From Streptomyces eurocidicus (GTDB taxonomy: Bacteria > Actinomycetota > Actinomycetes > Streptomycetales > Streptomycetaceae), in the NCBI RefSeq assembly GCF_002891295.1, contig NZ_LGUI01000001.1, positions 868,001 to 932,000 on the forward strand: a DNA stretch of 64,000 nt. Reading direction: 5' to 3'. Below, piece after piece: positions 50,896-59,467 of this stretch; position 1 is the first letter of the stretch, and each line of letters begins with the position of its first letter. Under the pieces are notes generated by a model that saw only the letters and a program-made list of their open reading frames with translations, was not told the DNA's origin and made no database searches. Both the position numbers and the translations under genes were made by a program.

Positions 50896-51725
50896 TCACT
50901 GGTCGTCCTCCGTGCGCCGGCGGGCCGCCGCGTCGTTGCGGCGGCGGTGCCAGATCAGTCCGGCGGCGATCAGCGCGGTGGTGCCGGCGAGGACGAGGCC
51001 CGGGGTGCCGGGCTCGTCGGAGGCGAGGGAGGTGCCGCCACCGCCGGCGGTCACGGCGCCGACGGGCGAGTCGTGGGAGGTGCGCCGGTCGGCGCTGTCG
51101 CCCTGCTCGCCCGGGCGGGGTGGGCGGGCCCGTCGGGGTGCTGGGCGCGGCCCGCGCGGTCGCCGGAGGGCGCTCCGGACGCGGCTCCGGCGACGGCCCC
51201 GGCCCCGGCCCCGGTGCTCACAGTGCGGGCGCCGGGCGGGTCGGGCAGGGGTTCGTTCGCGTCGACGATGGTCAGTCGGCCCTCGGCGGCGGCGTCGTGG
51301 CCGACGCAGTCGATCCGGACGGCGTAGGTGCCGGGCGCGACGGTGGAGCGGACGGTCGCCCGGGCGAACAGGCCCGCGGAGTCCCCGCGCAGCCGGGCGT
51401 CAGACACGAACGCCTCGGAGGTGGCGGTGGCCCGGTCGCCGCCGCAGCCCGCGAGGCGCAGCTGGACCTGGGCGCCGGGGTGGCTGGTGACCGGGGTCAT
51501 CTCGATCGTCCCGGACATGGTGACGGGTTCGTGGTCGGCGCCCGTCCGGCCCGGGGAGCGGTCGGAGGGGTGACCGGGAGGGTGGGCGTACGCGGGAGCC
51601 GCGCACACGGCGACCGCCGTCAGGGCCCCGCAGAGGGCCACGCGGGCGGAGAGCGCCGGGTGGGGGCGGTACGGGCGGCCGGGGGCCGCCGGGGGCGGGA
51701 CCGTTCGGGAGCGGGAAAGGGCCAC
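50896..51725 (-). CDS. secreted TM-anchored surface protein, apparent frameshift
   Basis: GTG 51725 follows a strong AGGAGG. Signal peptide (ARVALCGALTAVAVCAAPAYA) and a beta-sandwich-like domain with two Cys (QLRLAGCGGDRA, YAVRIDCVGHD) are in one frame, which ends at 51051. The expected C-terminal anchor (GTPGLVLAGTTALIAAGLIWHRRR, ending EDDQ at 50896) is in a neighbouring frame. One indel around 51115-51125 in a C/G-rich run restores a ~276-residue protein. It accompanies the sortase-like gene, a common pairing. Confidence 0.6.
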
Positions 51726-51840
51726 GGTGAACCTCCTGGTACATCAGAAGGTTCACCCGGGCGGCCCGGCGGGCGCATCCGCTCCGTGGCGGCATTGCTC
51801 CATCCGGTGAAGGAACCGCCCCCGACGCGCCGGTCGGGCG

Positions 51841-52620
51841 TCAGATGAGGTCGACGAGGTCCGCGATGGAGTCGACGACGCGGGAGGGGCGGAACGGGTG
51901 CAGGTCGACCTCCTCGGCCCGGGTCAGCCCGGTGAGGACGAGGAAGGTCTCCATCCCGGCCTCCAGGCCGGCCAGCACGTCGGTGTCCATCCGGTCGCCG
52001 ATCATGGCGCTGGTCTCGGAGTGGGCGCCGATGGCGTTGAGCCCGGCCCGCATCATCAGCGGGTTCGGCTTGCCGACGAAGTAGGGATCGCGGCCGGTCG
52101 CCTTGGTGATGAGGGCGGCCACGGAGCCGGTGGCGGGCAGGGCGCCCTCGGCCGAGGGGCCGGTCTCGTCGGGGTTGGTGGCGATGAACCGGGCACCGGC
52201 GTTGATCAGCCGGATGGCCTTGGTGAGCGCCTCGAAGGAGTAGGTCCGGGTCTCGCCGAGGACCACGTAGTCGGGGTCGTGGTCGGTGAGGACGTAGCCG
52301 ATGTCGTGCAGCGCGGTGGTGAGCCCGGCCTCGCCGATGACGTACGCGGTGCCGCCGGGCCGCTGGTCGTCCAGGAACTTGGCGGTGGCCAGGGCGGACG
52401 TCCAGATGTTCTCGACGGGGACGTCGAGCCCGATGCGCGCCAGGCGGGCGTGCAGGTCGCGGGGGGTGTAGATCGAGTTGTTGGTGAGCACGAGGAAGGG
52501 CTTGCCGGAGTCCCGGAGCCGCTTGATGAAGGCGTCGGCGCCCGGCACCGGGATGCCCTCGTGCATCAGCACACCGTCCATGTCGGTGAGCCAGGATTCG
52601 ATCGGCTTGCGCTCTGCCAC
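51841..52620 (-). CDS. HAD-IIA family hydrolase (NagD-like phosphatase)
   Basis: 259 residues from GTG 52620 (AGGAGT upstream). HAD motifs: WLTDMDGVLMHEG (nucleophile Asp), VLTNNS (motif II), KPNPLMMRAG (Lys), and MIGDRMDTDVLAGLEAGM (acidic motif). The IIA cap domain lies between. Hydrolyses phosphate from sugar or nucleotide monophosphates; physiological substrate unknown. No N-terminal signal. Confidence 0.94.
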   Translation of the reverse strand: MAERKPIESWLTDMDGVLMHEGIPVPGADAFIKRLRDSGKPFLVLTNNSIYTPRDLHARLARIGLDVPVENIWTSALATAKFLDDQRPGGTAYVIGEAGLTTALHDIGYVLTDHDPDYVVLGETRTYSFEALTKAIRLINAGARFIATNPDETGPSAEGALPATGSVAALITKATGRDPYFVGKPNPLMMRAGLNAIGAHSETSAMIGDRMDTDVLAGLEAGMETFLVLTGLTRAEEVDLHPFRPSRVVDSIADLVDLI

Positions 52621-52760
52621 GGGGACTCCTGCCGTCTGCGCCCTCGCTGGGGCTGGGGGACACCGGGGCGGACGCCGGTTCGGGTGTCGCCCTGGTGCGC
52701 CCAGCCTAGTCAGGGGCTGGTGGGGTGGGGTGACGGCGGGTGGCGGGTGGGTGGGGCGGG

Positions 52761-52970
52761 GTTGCCGCTGCGCGGGGCTTTGTCCCCTACCCGCCCCTTC
52801 CCGTAACCGGGGGCTTCGCCCCCGGGCCCCCTTTTCCGCGCTCCGCGCGGTGTCCTCAAACGCCGGACGGGCTGAAAATCAGCCCGTCCGGCGTTTGAGG
52901 ACCGGGGTCCGGGGCGGAGCCCCGGGTCGGGAAGGGGCGGGGCTGGGGAAAAGCCCCGCGCAGCGGCAAC
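52761..52970. repeat. palindromic intergenic repeat element, copy 1
   Basis: 210 bp bounded by perfect 20-bp terminal inverted repeats (GTTGCCGCTGCGCGGGGCTT and its complement). The centre is a 51-bp hairpin (52852-52902) with 23-bp perfect arms and an AAAAT-type loop. Further nested hairpins lie on each side. A second copy in inverse order lies at 57381-57550. MITE- or REP-like. Confidence 0.85.
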
Positions 52971-53000
52971 CCGCACCCACACGCCCCCGCCCGGAGGGCC

Positions 53001-53783
53001 TCAGCGCCGACGGCCGAAGAGCAAAGAACCCCCCGCGAGGATCAACGCGAAGGCCGCCGCCCCGATCGCGAACAGCGGCCGCTGGGACCCCGTGTCGGCG
53101 AGCGTCTCCTCCGGCTCCTTGGCCCGGCCCCCGGCGGACGCGGATTCCCGGTCCGGCGACCGTTCCACACCGAAGGTGTAGTCGTCGGACTCCCCCACCC
53201 AGTCGCCGTCGCCCGCCCGCCGCTGCACGGCGGTGATGTTGAGCGTGACCGGGCCCTCGGGCGCGCGGCCGGTGAAGCCGAGGCGGACCCGTACGGGGAG
53301 CGCGCGGTGGGCGGGTACGGCGAACCCCGTGAAGTCGGGTGAACGGCCTTCGAAGACGCCTACGTTCTCGGCCTCGTCGGTGCGTTCCAGCGTCACGGGC
53401 CGCCAGCGGGCCGCGCCGTCGTCGTAGAAGTCCAGGCGGACGTCGCTGGGCTGGAGCATGCGGCCGCGGTCGGCGAGCACGGCGACGGGGTGCACGCCCC
53501 GGCAGTCGACGGCGGTGGTGTTGCGGAGCTCCAGCTGCCAGGTGTGCGGGGCGCCGCCGCGCTCGTACGCCTCCGGCCCGCCGCTCAGCCGGGCGGTGAT
53601 CGGGAACGCGGAGCTGCCGGGCGTCGCGCAGCCGGGTTCCACGGGGGCACGGTCCCGGGGGCGGCCGGGGGCCGCGGCGGCGTCCGGGGGGCGGTCGTCG
53701 GGGTGCACGGGGGAAGCGGGTGCCGCCGTCGTGAAGACCGCGAGCGCGGCGGCGCCGACGACGAGCGCGCGGGGCAGGGACAT
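53001..53783 (-). CDS. LAXTG-anchored secreted surface protein
   Basis: 260 residues from ATG 53783. Signal peptide (MSLPRALVVGAAALAVFTTAAPAS), then a Cys-containing domain (EPGCATPGSSAFPITARLSGGPE, LRNTTAVDCRGVHPVAVLAD) predicted to be beta-rich. The sorting signal is ETLADTGSQRPLFAIGAAAFALILAGGSLLFGRRR: LADTG fits the LAXTG motif of class E sortases, followed by TM and Arg tail. It should be covalently linked to peptidoglycan. Gap 53784-54051 holds GC-rich low-complexity sequence only. Confidence 0.88.
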   Translation of the reverse strand: MSLPRALVVGAAALAVFTTAAPASPVHPDDRPPDAAAAPGRPRDRAPVEPGCATPGSSAFPITARLSGGPEAYERGGAPHTWQLELRNTTAVDCRGVHPVAVLADRGRMLQPSDVRLDFYDDGAARWRPVTLERTDEAENVGVFEGRSPDFTGFAVPAHRALPVRVRLGFTGRAPEGPVTLNITAVQRRAGDGDWVGESDDYTFGVERSPDRESASAGGRAKEPEETLADTGSQRPLFAIGAAAFALILAGGSLLFGRRR

Positions 53784-54051
53784 CACAGGGCCTTTACGGG
53801 TGGGGGCTCGCTTACGGACAGGGCTCGGGGGCCGGGGTCGGATCCGAGGTCCGGGGGCCGGCCTCCGGCCTCCGGACCTCCGGATGGTTCGGGGTCCGGG
53901 GGTCCGGGGTCGAACTTCCGGCACTCCCGGGCTCCGGACTTCGGGCTTCGGACTTCCGGACCCTTCCACCGCCGGGCCGCCCGTCCCGGCGCGACGCGGC
54001 CCACTGACGCCGACTGGCCGTCACATACCACCTGATGTGACTATTTTCGTT

Positions 54052-55665
54052 TCATACGGACGCATGTGAGGCGAAGGCCGTGACGCCGGGCGCCCCCGCC
54101 CGTCCGAAGAGGGGCGCCAGCACCAGCTCGGCCGCACCCTCGACGACGGTCCGCTCCCCGCTCGGTGTGACGTCGACGGGCGCCGCGCCGGCGAGGACGG
54201 CCCGTACCCCCGCCACGTACGGGCCGGGATCGGCCAGCACGGTCCGGCCGCCGAGGAGCACGAGGTCGATGTCCAGGAGACGGACGAGGTTGGCGGCGCC
54301 GATGCCGAGGAGGCGGGCGGCGCGAGCGGTGTCGCCCGCGGCGACGGCGGCCAGGCACAGTGCCTCGGCGCAGCCGTGGCCGCCGCAGGGGCACGGGGGC
54401 CCGTCGACCTGGATCACCTGGTGGCCGAACTCCCCCGCGTCCGTGCGCGCGCCCCGGTGCAGGTTCCGGCCGAGTACGAGGCCGGCGCCCAGGCCCGTAC
54501 CGAGGTGCAGATAGGCGAAGGAGTCCGCCGCGCGGGGGGCGAGGCCGAGGGCGGCGGCGTTGGTGTCCTTGTCGACGACGACGGGCACGCCGAGCCGTTC
54601 GGCGAGCGCGTCACGCAGCGGGAAGCCGTCCCACCGCGGGAAGCCGGTGACTTTGCGCAGGACGCCGTCCCGGTGGTCGAGGGGGCCGGGGACGGCGACG
54701 CCCAGACCGAGGAGGGTGGGGACGAGACCGAGAAGGGAGGCGGGGGCGGGGGCCGGACCCGAGGTCGTGGCGGGGCCTGCCCCCGTGTCCGAGGACGCGA
54801 CCGGGAGCGCGCCCCGGCCCGAGGCCATGGCCGGGCCTGTGCCCGAAGACGAGGCCGAAACCGTGCCCGAAGACGAGGCCGGACCCGTGCCCGCATCCGA
54901 GGACGCGGCCGGACCCGTGCCCCAGAACGCGACCGGAACCGCACCCGCATCCGAGGTCACGCCCCTGCCCGTGCCCACGTCCGAGGACGCGTCCCGGCCT
55001 GCCGCCGAGGCGGGCGCCGCGCCCGCGCGGACGCCCGCGTCGGCGCCCGCACCCGTACCAACCCCCGTCCCCGCACCCGCACCCGCACCCGCACCCGCGA
55101 GCAGCGCCCGTACCTCTCGTTCCACCGCCCCCAGCACCCTCTCCGCCCCCGCGCCGAAGGCCAGCGGGGCCGTACGGGTGGCGATCGCGGCGCCCGTGAG
55201 GTCGACGAGGGTCGCCGTCAGGGAGTCCCGGTCGAGGTGCAGGCCGACAGCGTGGGCGGCGCCCGGGACCAGGCGCAGGACCACCGGCGGCTTGCCGCCC
55301 GTGGAGGCGCGGCGCCCGGCCTCGGTGGCCAGGCCCGCCGCCCGCAGCCGTGCGGTGATCTTGCTGACGGCCTGCGGGGTCAGGCCCGTCCCGGCGGCCA
55401 GCTCGGCGCGGCTGGCGCCCTCCGTACCGGCGTCGCGCAGCAGGCCGAGGACGGCGGCGGTGTTGTGGTCGCGCAGGGCGGTGAGGTTGGCGCCCGGCGC
55501 GGGAAGGCCGTGGCCGGCCGACGGCGCGGAAGGCGCGGAACCGGCGCGACCACCGCCGCAGCCATCACCACCGCCATCGGCACCGGCACCGGCACCGGCA
55601 CCGGCAGTACCGGCGCTGGGCCGTGTGGGAACGGTGCGGGAAGCGGGAAGAGGGGGCCTGTTCAC
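54052..55665 (-). CDS. ROK family transcriptional regulator with low-complexity insert
   Basis: 537 residues from GTG 55665; typical ROK regulators have ~390-400. The N-terminus is Gly/Ala-rich, then a winged HTH (NTAAVLGLLRDAGTEGASRAELAAGTGLTPQAVSKITARL). The ROK sugar-binding domain begins GLHLDRDSLTATLVDLTG and ends with zinc-type CPCGGHGCAEALC. Between them an insert of over 100 residues (AGAGAGTGVGTG... SSDAGTGPASSSGT) interrupts the ROK domain. It likely senses a sugar and represses the divergent oxidoreductase operon via the 55686-55708 sequence. Confidence 0.85.
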   Translation of the reverse strand: MNRPPLPASRTVPTRPSAGTAGAGAGAGADGGGDGCGGGRAGSAPSAPSAGHGLPAPGANLTALRDHNTAAVLGLLRDAGTEGASRAELAAGTGLTPQAVSKITARLRAAGLATEAGRRASTGGKPPVVLRLVPGAAHAVGLHLDRDSLTATLVDLTGAAIATRTAPLAFGAGAERVLGAVEREVRALLAGAGAGAGAGTGVGTGAGADAGVRAGAAPASAAGRDASSDVGTGRGVTSDAGAVPVAFWGTGPAASSDAGTGPASSSGTVSASSSGTGPAMASGRGALPVASSDTGAGPATTSGPAPAPASLLGLVPTLLGLGVAVPGPLDHRDGVLRKVTGFPRWDGFPLRDALAERLGVPVVVDKDTNAAALGLAPRAADSFAYLHLGTGLGAGLVLGRNLHRGARTDAGEFGHQVIQVDGPPCPCGGHGCAEALCLAAVAAGDTARAARLLGIGAANLVRLLDIDLVLLGGRTVLADPGPYVAGVRAVLAGAAPVDVTPSGERTVVEGAAELVLAPLFGRAGAPGVTAFASHASV

Positions 55666-55685
55666 CCCACCATTGTCGCCACCGC

Positions 55686-55708
55686 TTGCACTATCGCAAC
55701 ACCGTTGC
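55686..55708. promoter_or_regulatory. inverted repeat in the ROK / oxidoreductase divergent promoter
   Basis: GCAAC-ACC-GTTGC (55696-55708), with an additional TTGC at 55686-55689, in the 56-bp gap between the two divergent start codons. Candidate operator of the ROK regulator. Confidence 0.5.
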
Positions 55709-55721
55709 CAAAGTGGCTGGC

Positions 55722-56870
55722 ATGGATGGCACCCGCACCCCTGACTCCGACGGCACCCCCGACACCCCCCGTACGCCCCTCCGGACCGGCCTCATCGGCT
55801 ACGGCCTGGCGGGCTCCGTGTTCCACGCCCCGCTGATCGCCGGCACCGAGGGCCTCGTCCTGGACACGGTCGTCACCGCGAACCCCGACCGGCAGCGCCA
55901 GGCCACGACCGAGCACCCCGGGGTGCGGACGGTCCCCGACGCGGACGCGCTGTTCGCCCGCTCGGCCGAGCTCGACCTGATCGTCATCGCCTCCCCCAAC
56001 CGCACCCACGTCGCGCTGGCCCGCACGGCCCTCGAAGCCGGCCTGCCGGTCGTCGTCGACAAGCCGCTCGCCGCGACGGCCGCCGAGGCGGAGGAGCTCG
56101 CGGAGCTGGCGGAGGAGCGCGGGCTGCTGCTCAGCGCCTTCCAGAACCGCCGCTGGGACAACGACTTCCGTACCGTCCAGCGGCTCGTCCAGGACGGGTC
56201 GCTCGGCGAGGTGTACCGCTTCGAGTCCCGGTTCGAGCGCTGGCGGCCGCGTCCGAAGGGCGGCTGGCGCGAGTCCGGCGACCCGGCCGAGATCGGCGGG
56301 CTGCTCTACGACCTGGGCAGCCACGTCGTGGACCAGGCACTCGCCCTGTTCGGCCCGGCCGTCACCGTCTACGCGGAGCAGGACGTCCGCAGGCCGGGGG
56401 CCGAGGCCGACGACGACACGTTCATCGCCGTCACCCACGCGAACGGTGTCCGCTCCCACCTGTGGGTCAGCGCGACGACCGCCCAGCTCGGCCCGCGCTT
56501 CCGGGTGCTCGGCAGCGCGGCGGGCTATGTGAAGTACGGCCTGGACCCGCAGGAGGCGGCGCTCCGCGAGGGTCGGCGTCCGGCGGACGACCGCGCGGCG
56601 TGGGGCGTGGAGCCCGAGTGCGCGTGGGGCCGGCTGGGCTCCGGTGAGTCGCCCCTCACGGGCGGCGGCGACCCGGTGCCGACGCTGCCCGGCGACTACC
56701 CGGCCTACTACGCGGCGATCGCCGAGGCCCTGCGCACGGGCGGCGAACCGCCGGTGTCCGCGCGGGAGGCGGCGGAGGCGCTGCGGGTTCTCGAAGCCGC
56801 GCGGGTGTCGGCGACGGAGGGCCGTGCGGTCCGGGTGCGATGCCGGGAGGACGAGGTGAGTGCGGTATGA
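55722..56870 (+). CDS. Gfo/Idh/MocA family NAD(P)-dependent oxidoreductase
   Basis: 382 residues from ATG 55722. Rossmann motif TGLIGYGLAGSVFHAPLI at ~residue 23, then LDLIVIASPNRTHVALARTALEAGLPVVVDKPLA with the family's DKPLA. The C-terminal substrate domain contains GGLLYDLGSHVVDQAL, with the catalytic-type His. Acts on a sugar or inositol-type substrate, unspecified. Translationally coupled (ATGA) to the next gene and divergent from the ROK regulator, fitting a small sugar-catabolic unit. Confidence 0.94.
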   Translation: MDGTRTPDSDGTPDTPRTPLRTGLIGYGLAGSVFHAPLIAGTEGLVLDTVVTANPDRQRQATTEHPGVRTVPDADALFARSAELDLIVIASPNRTHVALARTALEAGLPVVVDKPLAATAAEAEELAELAEERGLLLSAFQNRRWDNDFRTVQRLVQDGSLGEVYRFESRFERWRPRPKGGWRESGDPAEIGGLLYDLGSHVVDQALALFGPAVTVYAEQDVRRPGAEADDDTFIAVTHANGVRSHLWVSATTAQLGPRFRVLGSAAGYVKYGLDPQEAALREGRRPADDRAAWGVEPECAWGRLGSGESPLTGGGDPVPTLPGDYPAYYAAIAEALRTGGEPPVSAREAAEALRVLEAARVSATEGRAVRVRCREDEVSAV

Positions 56871-57367
56871 GCGCGGAGGAGTCCCGGATGGATGCGGAGG
56901 AGTCCCGGATGGATGACGAGGTCTCCCGCCTGGCTGCGGACGAACAGCGGCTGATCTTCGACCACTTCGGCAACGACGACGCGTGGGAGCTCGGCTCCCT
57001 CCTCGTCTCGCTGGCCCGCGAGCGCGGCGCGGCCGTCACGGTCGGCATCCGGCGCGGCGGCCAGCGCCTCTTCCACTGCGCGCTGCCCGGCACATCGGCC
57101 GACAACGACGCCTGGATCGACCGCAAGTCCCGCGTGGTCGAACGCTACGCCGAGTCGTCGTACCTGGTCGGCGCCCGCTTCCGCGCGAAGGGCCGCACCT
57201 TCGAGGACTCCTCCCGGCTGGACCCCGACCGGTACGCGGCCCACGGCGGGGCGTTTCCGGTACGGGTTCGGGGGACGGGTGTGGTGGGGGTCGTGGCGGT
57301 GTCGGGATTGCCGCAGGGGGATGACCATGCGTTGGTGGTGGAGGGGTTGGAGCGGTTCCTGGGGTAG
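56867..57367 (+). CDS. heme-degrading domain / UPF0303 family protein
   Basis: 166 residues from ATG 56867, overlapping the oxidoreductase stop. The first ~15 residues repeat EESRMD. The core is LIFDHFGNDDAWELGSLLVSLARERGAAVTVGIRRGGQRLFHCALPGTSADNDAWIDRKSRVVERY, matching the UPF0303/GlcG-HbpS-like fold. Exact role unknown; relatives bind heme or small ligands. Co-transcribed with the oxidoreductase. A palindromic element follows. Confidence 0.85.
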   Translation: MSAEESRMDAEESRMDDEVSRLAADEQRLIFDHFGNDDAWELGSLLVSLARERGAAVTVGIRRGGQRLFHCALPGTSADNDAWIDRKSRVVERYAESSYLVGARFRAKGRTFEDSSRLDPDRYAAHGGAFPVRVRGTGVVGVVAVSGLPQGDDHALVVEGLERFLG

Positions 57368-57380
57368 CGGGGGTGGGGGT

Positions 57381-57550
57381 GCCGCTGCGCGGGGCTTTGT
57401 CCCCGGACCCCGGTCCTCAAACGCCGGACGGGCTGAAAATCAGCCCGTCCGGCGTTTGAGGACACCGCGCGAAGCGCGGAAAGGGGGCCTGGGGGCGAAG
57501 CCCCCAGTTCCGGGAAGGGGCGGGTAGGGGACAAAGCCCCGCGCAGCGCC
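57381..57550. repeat. palindromic intergenic repeat element, copy 2
   Basis: 170 bp with terminal repeats GCTGCGCGGGGCTTTGTCCCC (57384-57404) and its complement (57527-57547). The same 51-bp central hairpin as copy 1 lies at 57413-57463. Internal segments occur in reversed order relative to copy 1. Confidence 0.85.
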
Positions 57551-57568
57551 GCCCCACCCCGCCCCCGA

Positions 57569-59119
57569 TCAGCCCACCATCACCGCCCCCTCCCGCACCC
57601 CGAACCACTCCCCCAGCGCTTCCGCCAGCCCCGAAGTGCCCGCGTCCGTCGCCCAGGCCGTGAAGCCGTCCGGCCTGACCAGGACCGCCGCCAGTTCCGG
57701 ACGGGACGGGCAGGCCGCCGTCACGACGTCGACACGGCCCGCGTATCCCGCGGCACGGGCCCGGAGCTCCGGGTCGTCGGCGAGGTCGAGCAGGACCGCC
57801 CGGCCGCCGTGGAGGTGGTCCGCGAGGCGGCTGCCGTCGGAGAGTTCGAGGTCCGGGGCGCTACGGCCGGTCAGCGGGTGGCCGCCCGGCAGCTCGTACC
57901 GCACCCCGGAGCCGGCGAGCCGCCCGATGAGGTACGTGGTGCCCGCGACCGTCTCCGCCAGATCGCTGACGATCTCGCGCAACGCCCTCGACTGCGGGTC
58001 CGGGCGCATCGCCGCGATCTGGGACCGGGTCCAGTCCAGGACCCACGCGCCGACCGGGTGCCGCTCGGCGGTGTACGTGTCCAGCAGCCCCTCCGGCATC
58101 CGGCCCGCGACCACGGCGGCGAGCTTCCAGCCGAGGTTCATCGCGTCCCCGATGCCCAGGCTCAGCCCCTGGCTGCCGAACGCGGAGTGCACGTGCGCCG
58201 CGTCGCCCGCCAGCAGCACCCGCCCCTTGCGGTAGTCGGTGACCTGGCGGGCGTGGTCGGTGAAGCGGGTCGCGGTCCGCACCTCGGTGATCGTGACGTC
58301 CACGCCGGAGACATGGCGCAGCCGCGCCTGGAGGTCCTCGGCGGTGACCGGCGCCTCCCGGTCGGCCGGCGGCCCGCCGAACTCCACGGTGACGACGCGG
58401 CCCGGCATCGGCCCGTACGCGTACACCCCGGTGTCCGTGGCGGTCCAGCCGATCGCCAGGTCCTCGGCACCGGTCATCTCCACGACCGCCTGGTGACAGG
58501 TGATCTCCGGTTCCGTTCCCGGGAAGTCGAACCCGGCGAGCTTCCGGACCGTACTGCGGCCGCCGTCGCAGCCCACCAGCCAGCCGGCGCGTACCGGCCC
58601 GTCGTTCGTCCGCACGGTGACGCCCGCGTCATCGGCGTCGAAGCCCGTCATCTCCACGCCCCGGCGGACGTCGACGCCCAGTTCGGCCGCCCGCTCGCCC
58701 AGCAGCCGCTCGACCTCCTGCTGCGCCACGAAGCCGATCCCGGCGGCGGGCCCGGCGTCACCGAAGCCCGGCGCCGTGCGGTCGACCCGGTCGGCGCGCA
58801 GCATGATCCCGGCGAAGTGCCCGACGAACCTGAGCCCTTGACCGGAGGCGCCGTCGCCGTCCCCGTCCTCGTCGTTCCGCTCGCGCAGGAACGCCCGGAG
58901 GCGCTCCATCGCCTGCCGCTCCACCTCGGCCAGCGCGGGCAGCATGCCCCGGCGGTAGAGCACCTCGACGCCGGGCGTGGTGATCGCCGCGCCCTTGATC
59001 GTCGAATCCACTTCGGTGAGCCGCTCCAGAACGACCACCCGAGCGCCCCCGAGCCGCAGCTCGCACGCCAGCATCAGTCCCACCGGGCCGCCTCCGGCCA
59101 CCACCACGTCAAAGTCCAT
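57569..59119 (-). CDS. FAD-dependent aromatic-ring monooxygenase (PheA/TfdB, Rox-like class A)
   Basis: 516 residues from ATG 59119. FAD motif VVVAGGGPVGLMLACELRLGGARVVVLER at the start, LVGCDGGRSTVRK (DG motif), and GRVLLAGDAAHVHSAFGSQGLSLGIGDAMNLGWKLAAV (GD motif). A thioredoxin-like C-terminal region (~400-516) is typical of this subgroup. Similar in layout to rifampicin monooxygenases and polyketide hydroxylases; substrate unknown. It has no biosynthetic cluster around it. Confidence 0.9.
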   Translation of the reverse strand: MDFDVVVAGGGPVGLMLACELRLGGARVVVLERLTEVDSTIKGAAITTPGVEVLYRRGMLPALAEVERQAMERLRAFLRERNDEDGDGDGASGQGLRFVGHFAGIMLRADRVDRTAPGFGDAGPAAGIGFVAQQEVERLLGERAAELGVDVRRGVEMTGFDADDAGVTVRTNDGPVRAGWLVGCDGGRSTVRKLAGFDFPGTEPEITCHQAVVEMTGAEDLAIGWTATDTGVYAYGPMPGRVVTVEFGGPPADREAPVTAEDLQARLRHVSGVDVTITEVRTATRFTDHARQVTDYRKGRVLLAGDAAHVHSAFGSQGLSLGIGDAMNLGWKLAAVVAGRMPEGLLDTYTAERHPVGAWVLDWTRSQIAAMRPDPQSRALREIVSDLAETVAGTTYLIGRLAGSGVRYELPGGHPLTGRSAPDLELSDGSRLADHLHGGRAVLLDLADDPELRARAAGYAGRVDVVTAACPSRPELAAVLVRPDGFTAWATDAGTSGLAEALGEWFGVREGAVMVG

Positions 59120-59467
59120 GCCGGACACTATGAACGAGGCCCAAAAACGCCCGCACACCGCCCTGACCAGCCACAATGCACCCCTCGGCGTCAAGAGGCG
59201 CGCCCTCGCGAGATCGGCCGGACGGCCTGCCGGCCCGTGCTGTTCTTCCTCTCTCGCCCGGCCCCGGCCGCCGCTCGCGGGCCCCGGGCCCGTGCCCGGA
59301 GCGCGATGCCCCCGCAGGCGCGCAGGAATGATCCGCTCCCCTTACGCACATCGAGCTCCCGTCGGTGCCCCTTACGGCGCGGACTCCCCATCGATCACAG
59401 TGGCACCCCGCCGCATCGGGATCACCGGGCGGCATCCCCACGCGCCGTGTACGAGAGGGAGTCCGTC
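59120..59467. other. divergent intergenic region
   Basis: 348 bp between the monooxygenase (minus) and the secreted protein gene (plus). No ORF with acceptable start and codon use. It presumably contains two promoters. Confidence 0.5.

Noticed and set aside
57809..59467. Plus-strand frame opposite the FAD monooxygenase, in phase with secreted paralogue 1
   Set aside because: The upstream part is antisense to a well-defined flavoprotein; the real gene begins at ATG 59468 with a RBS and signal peptide.
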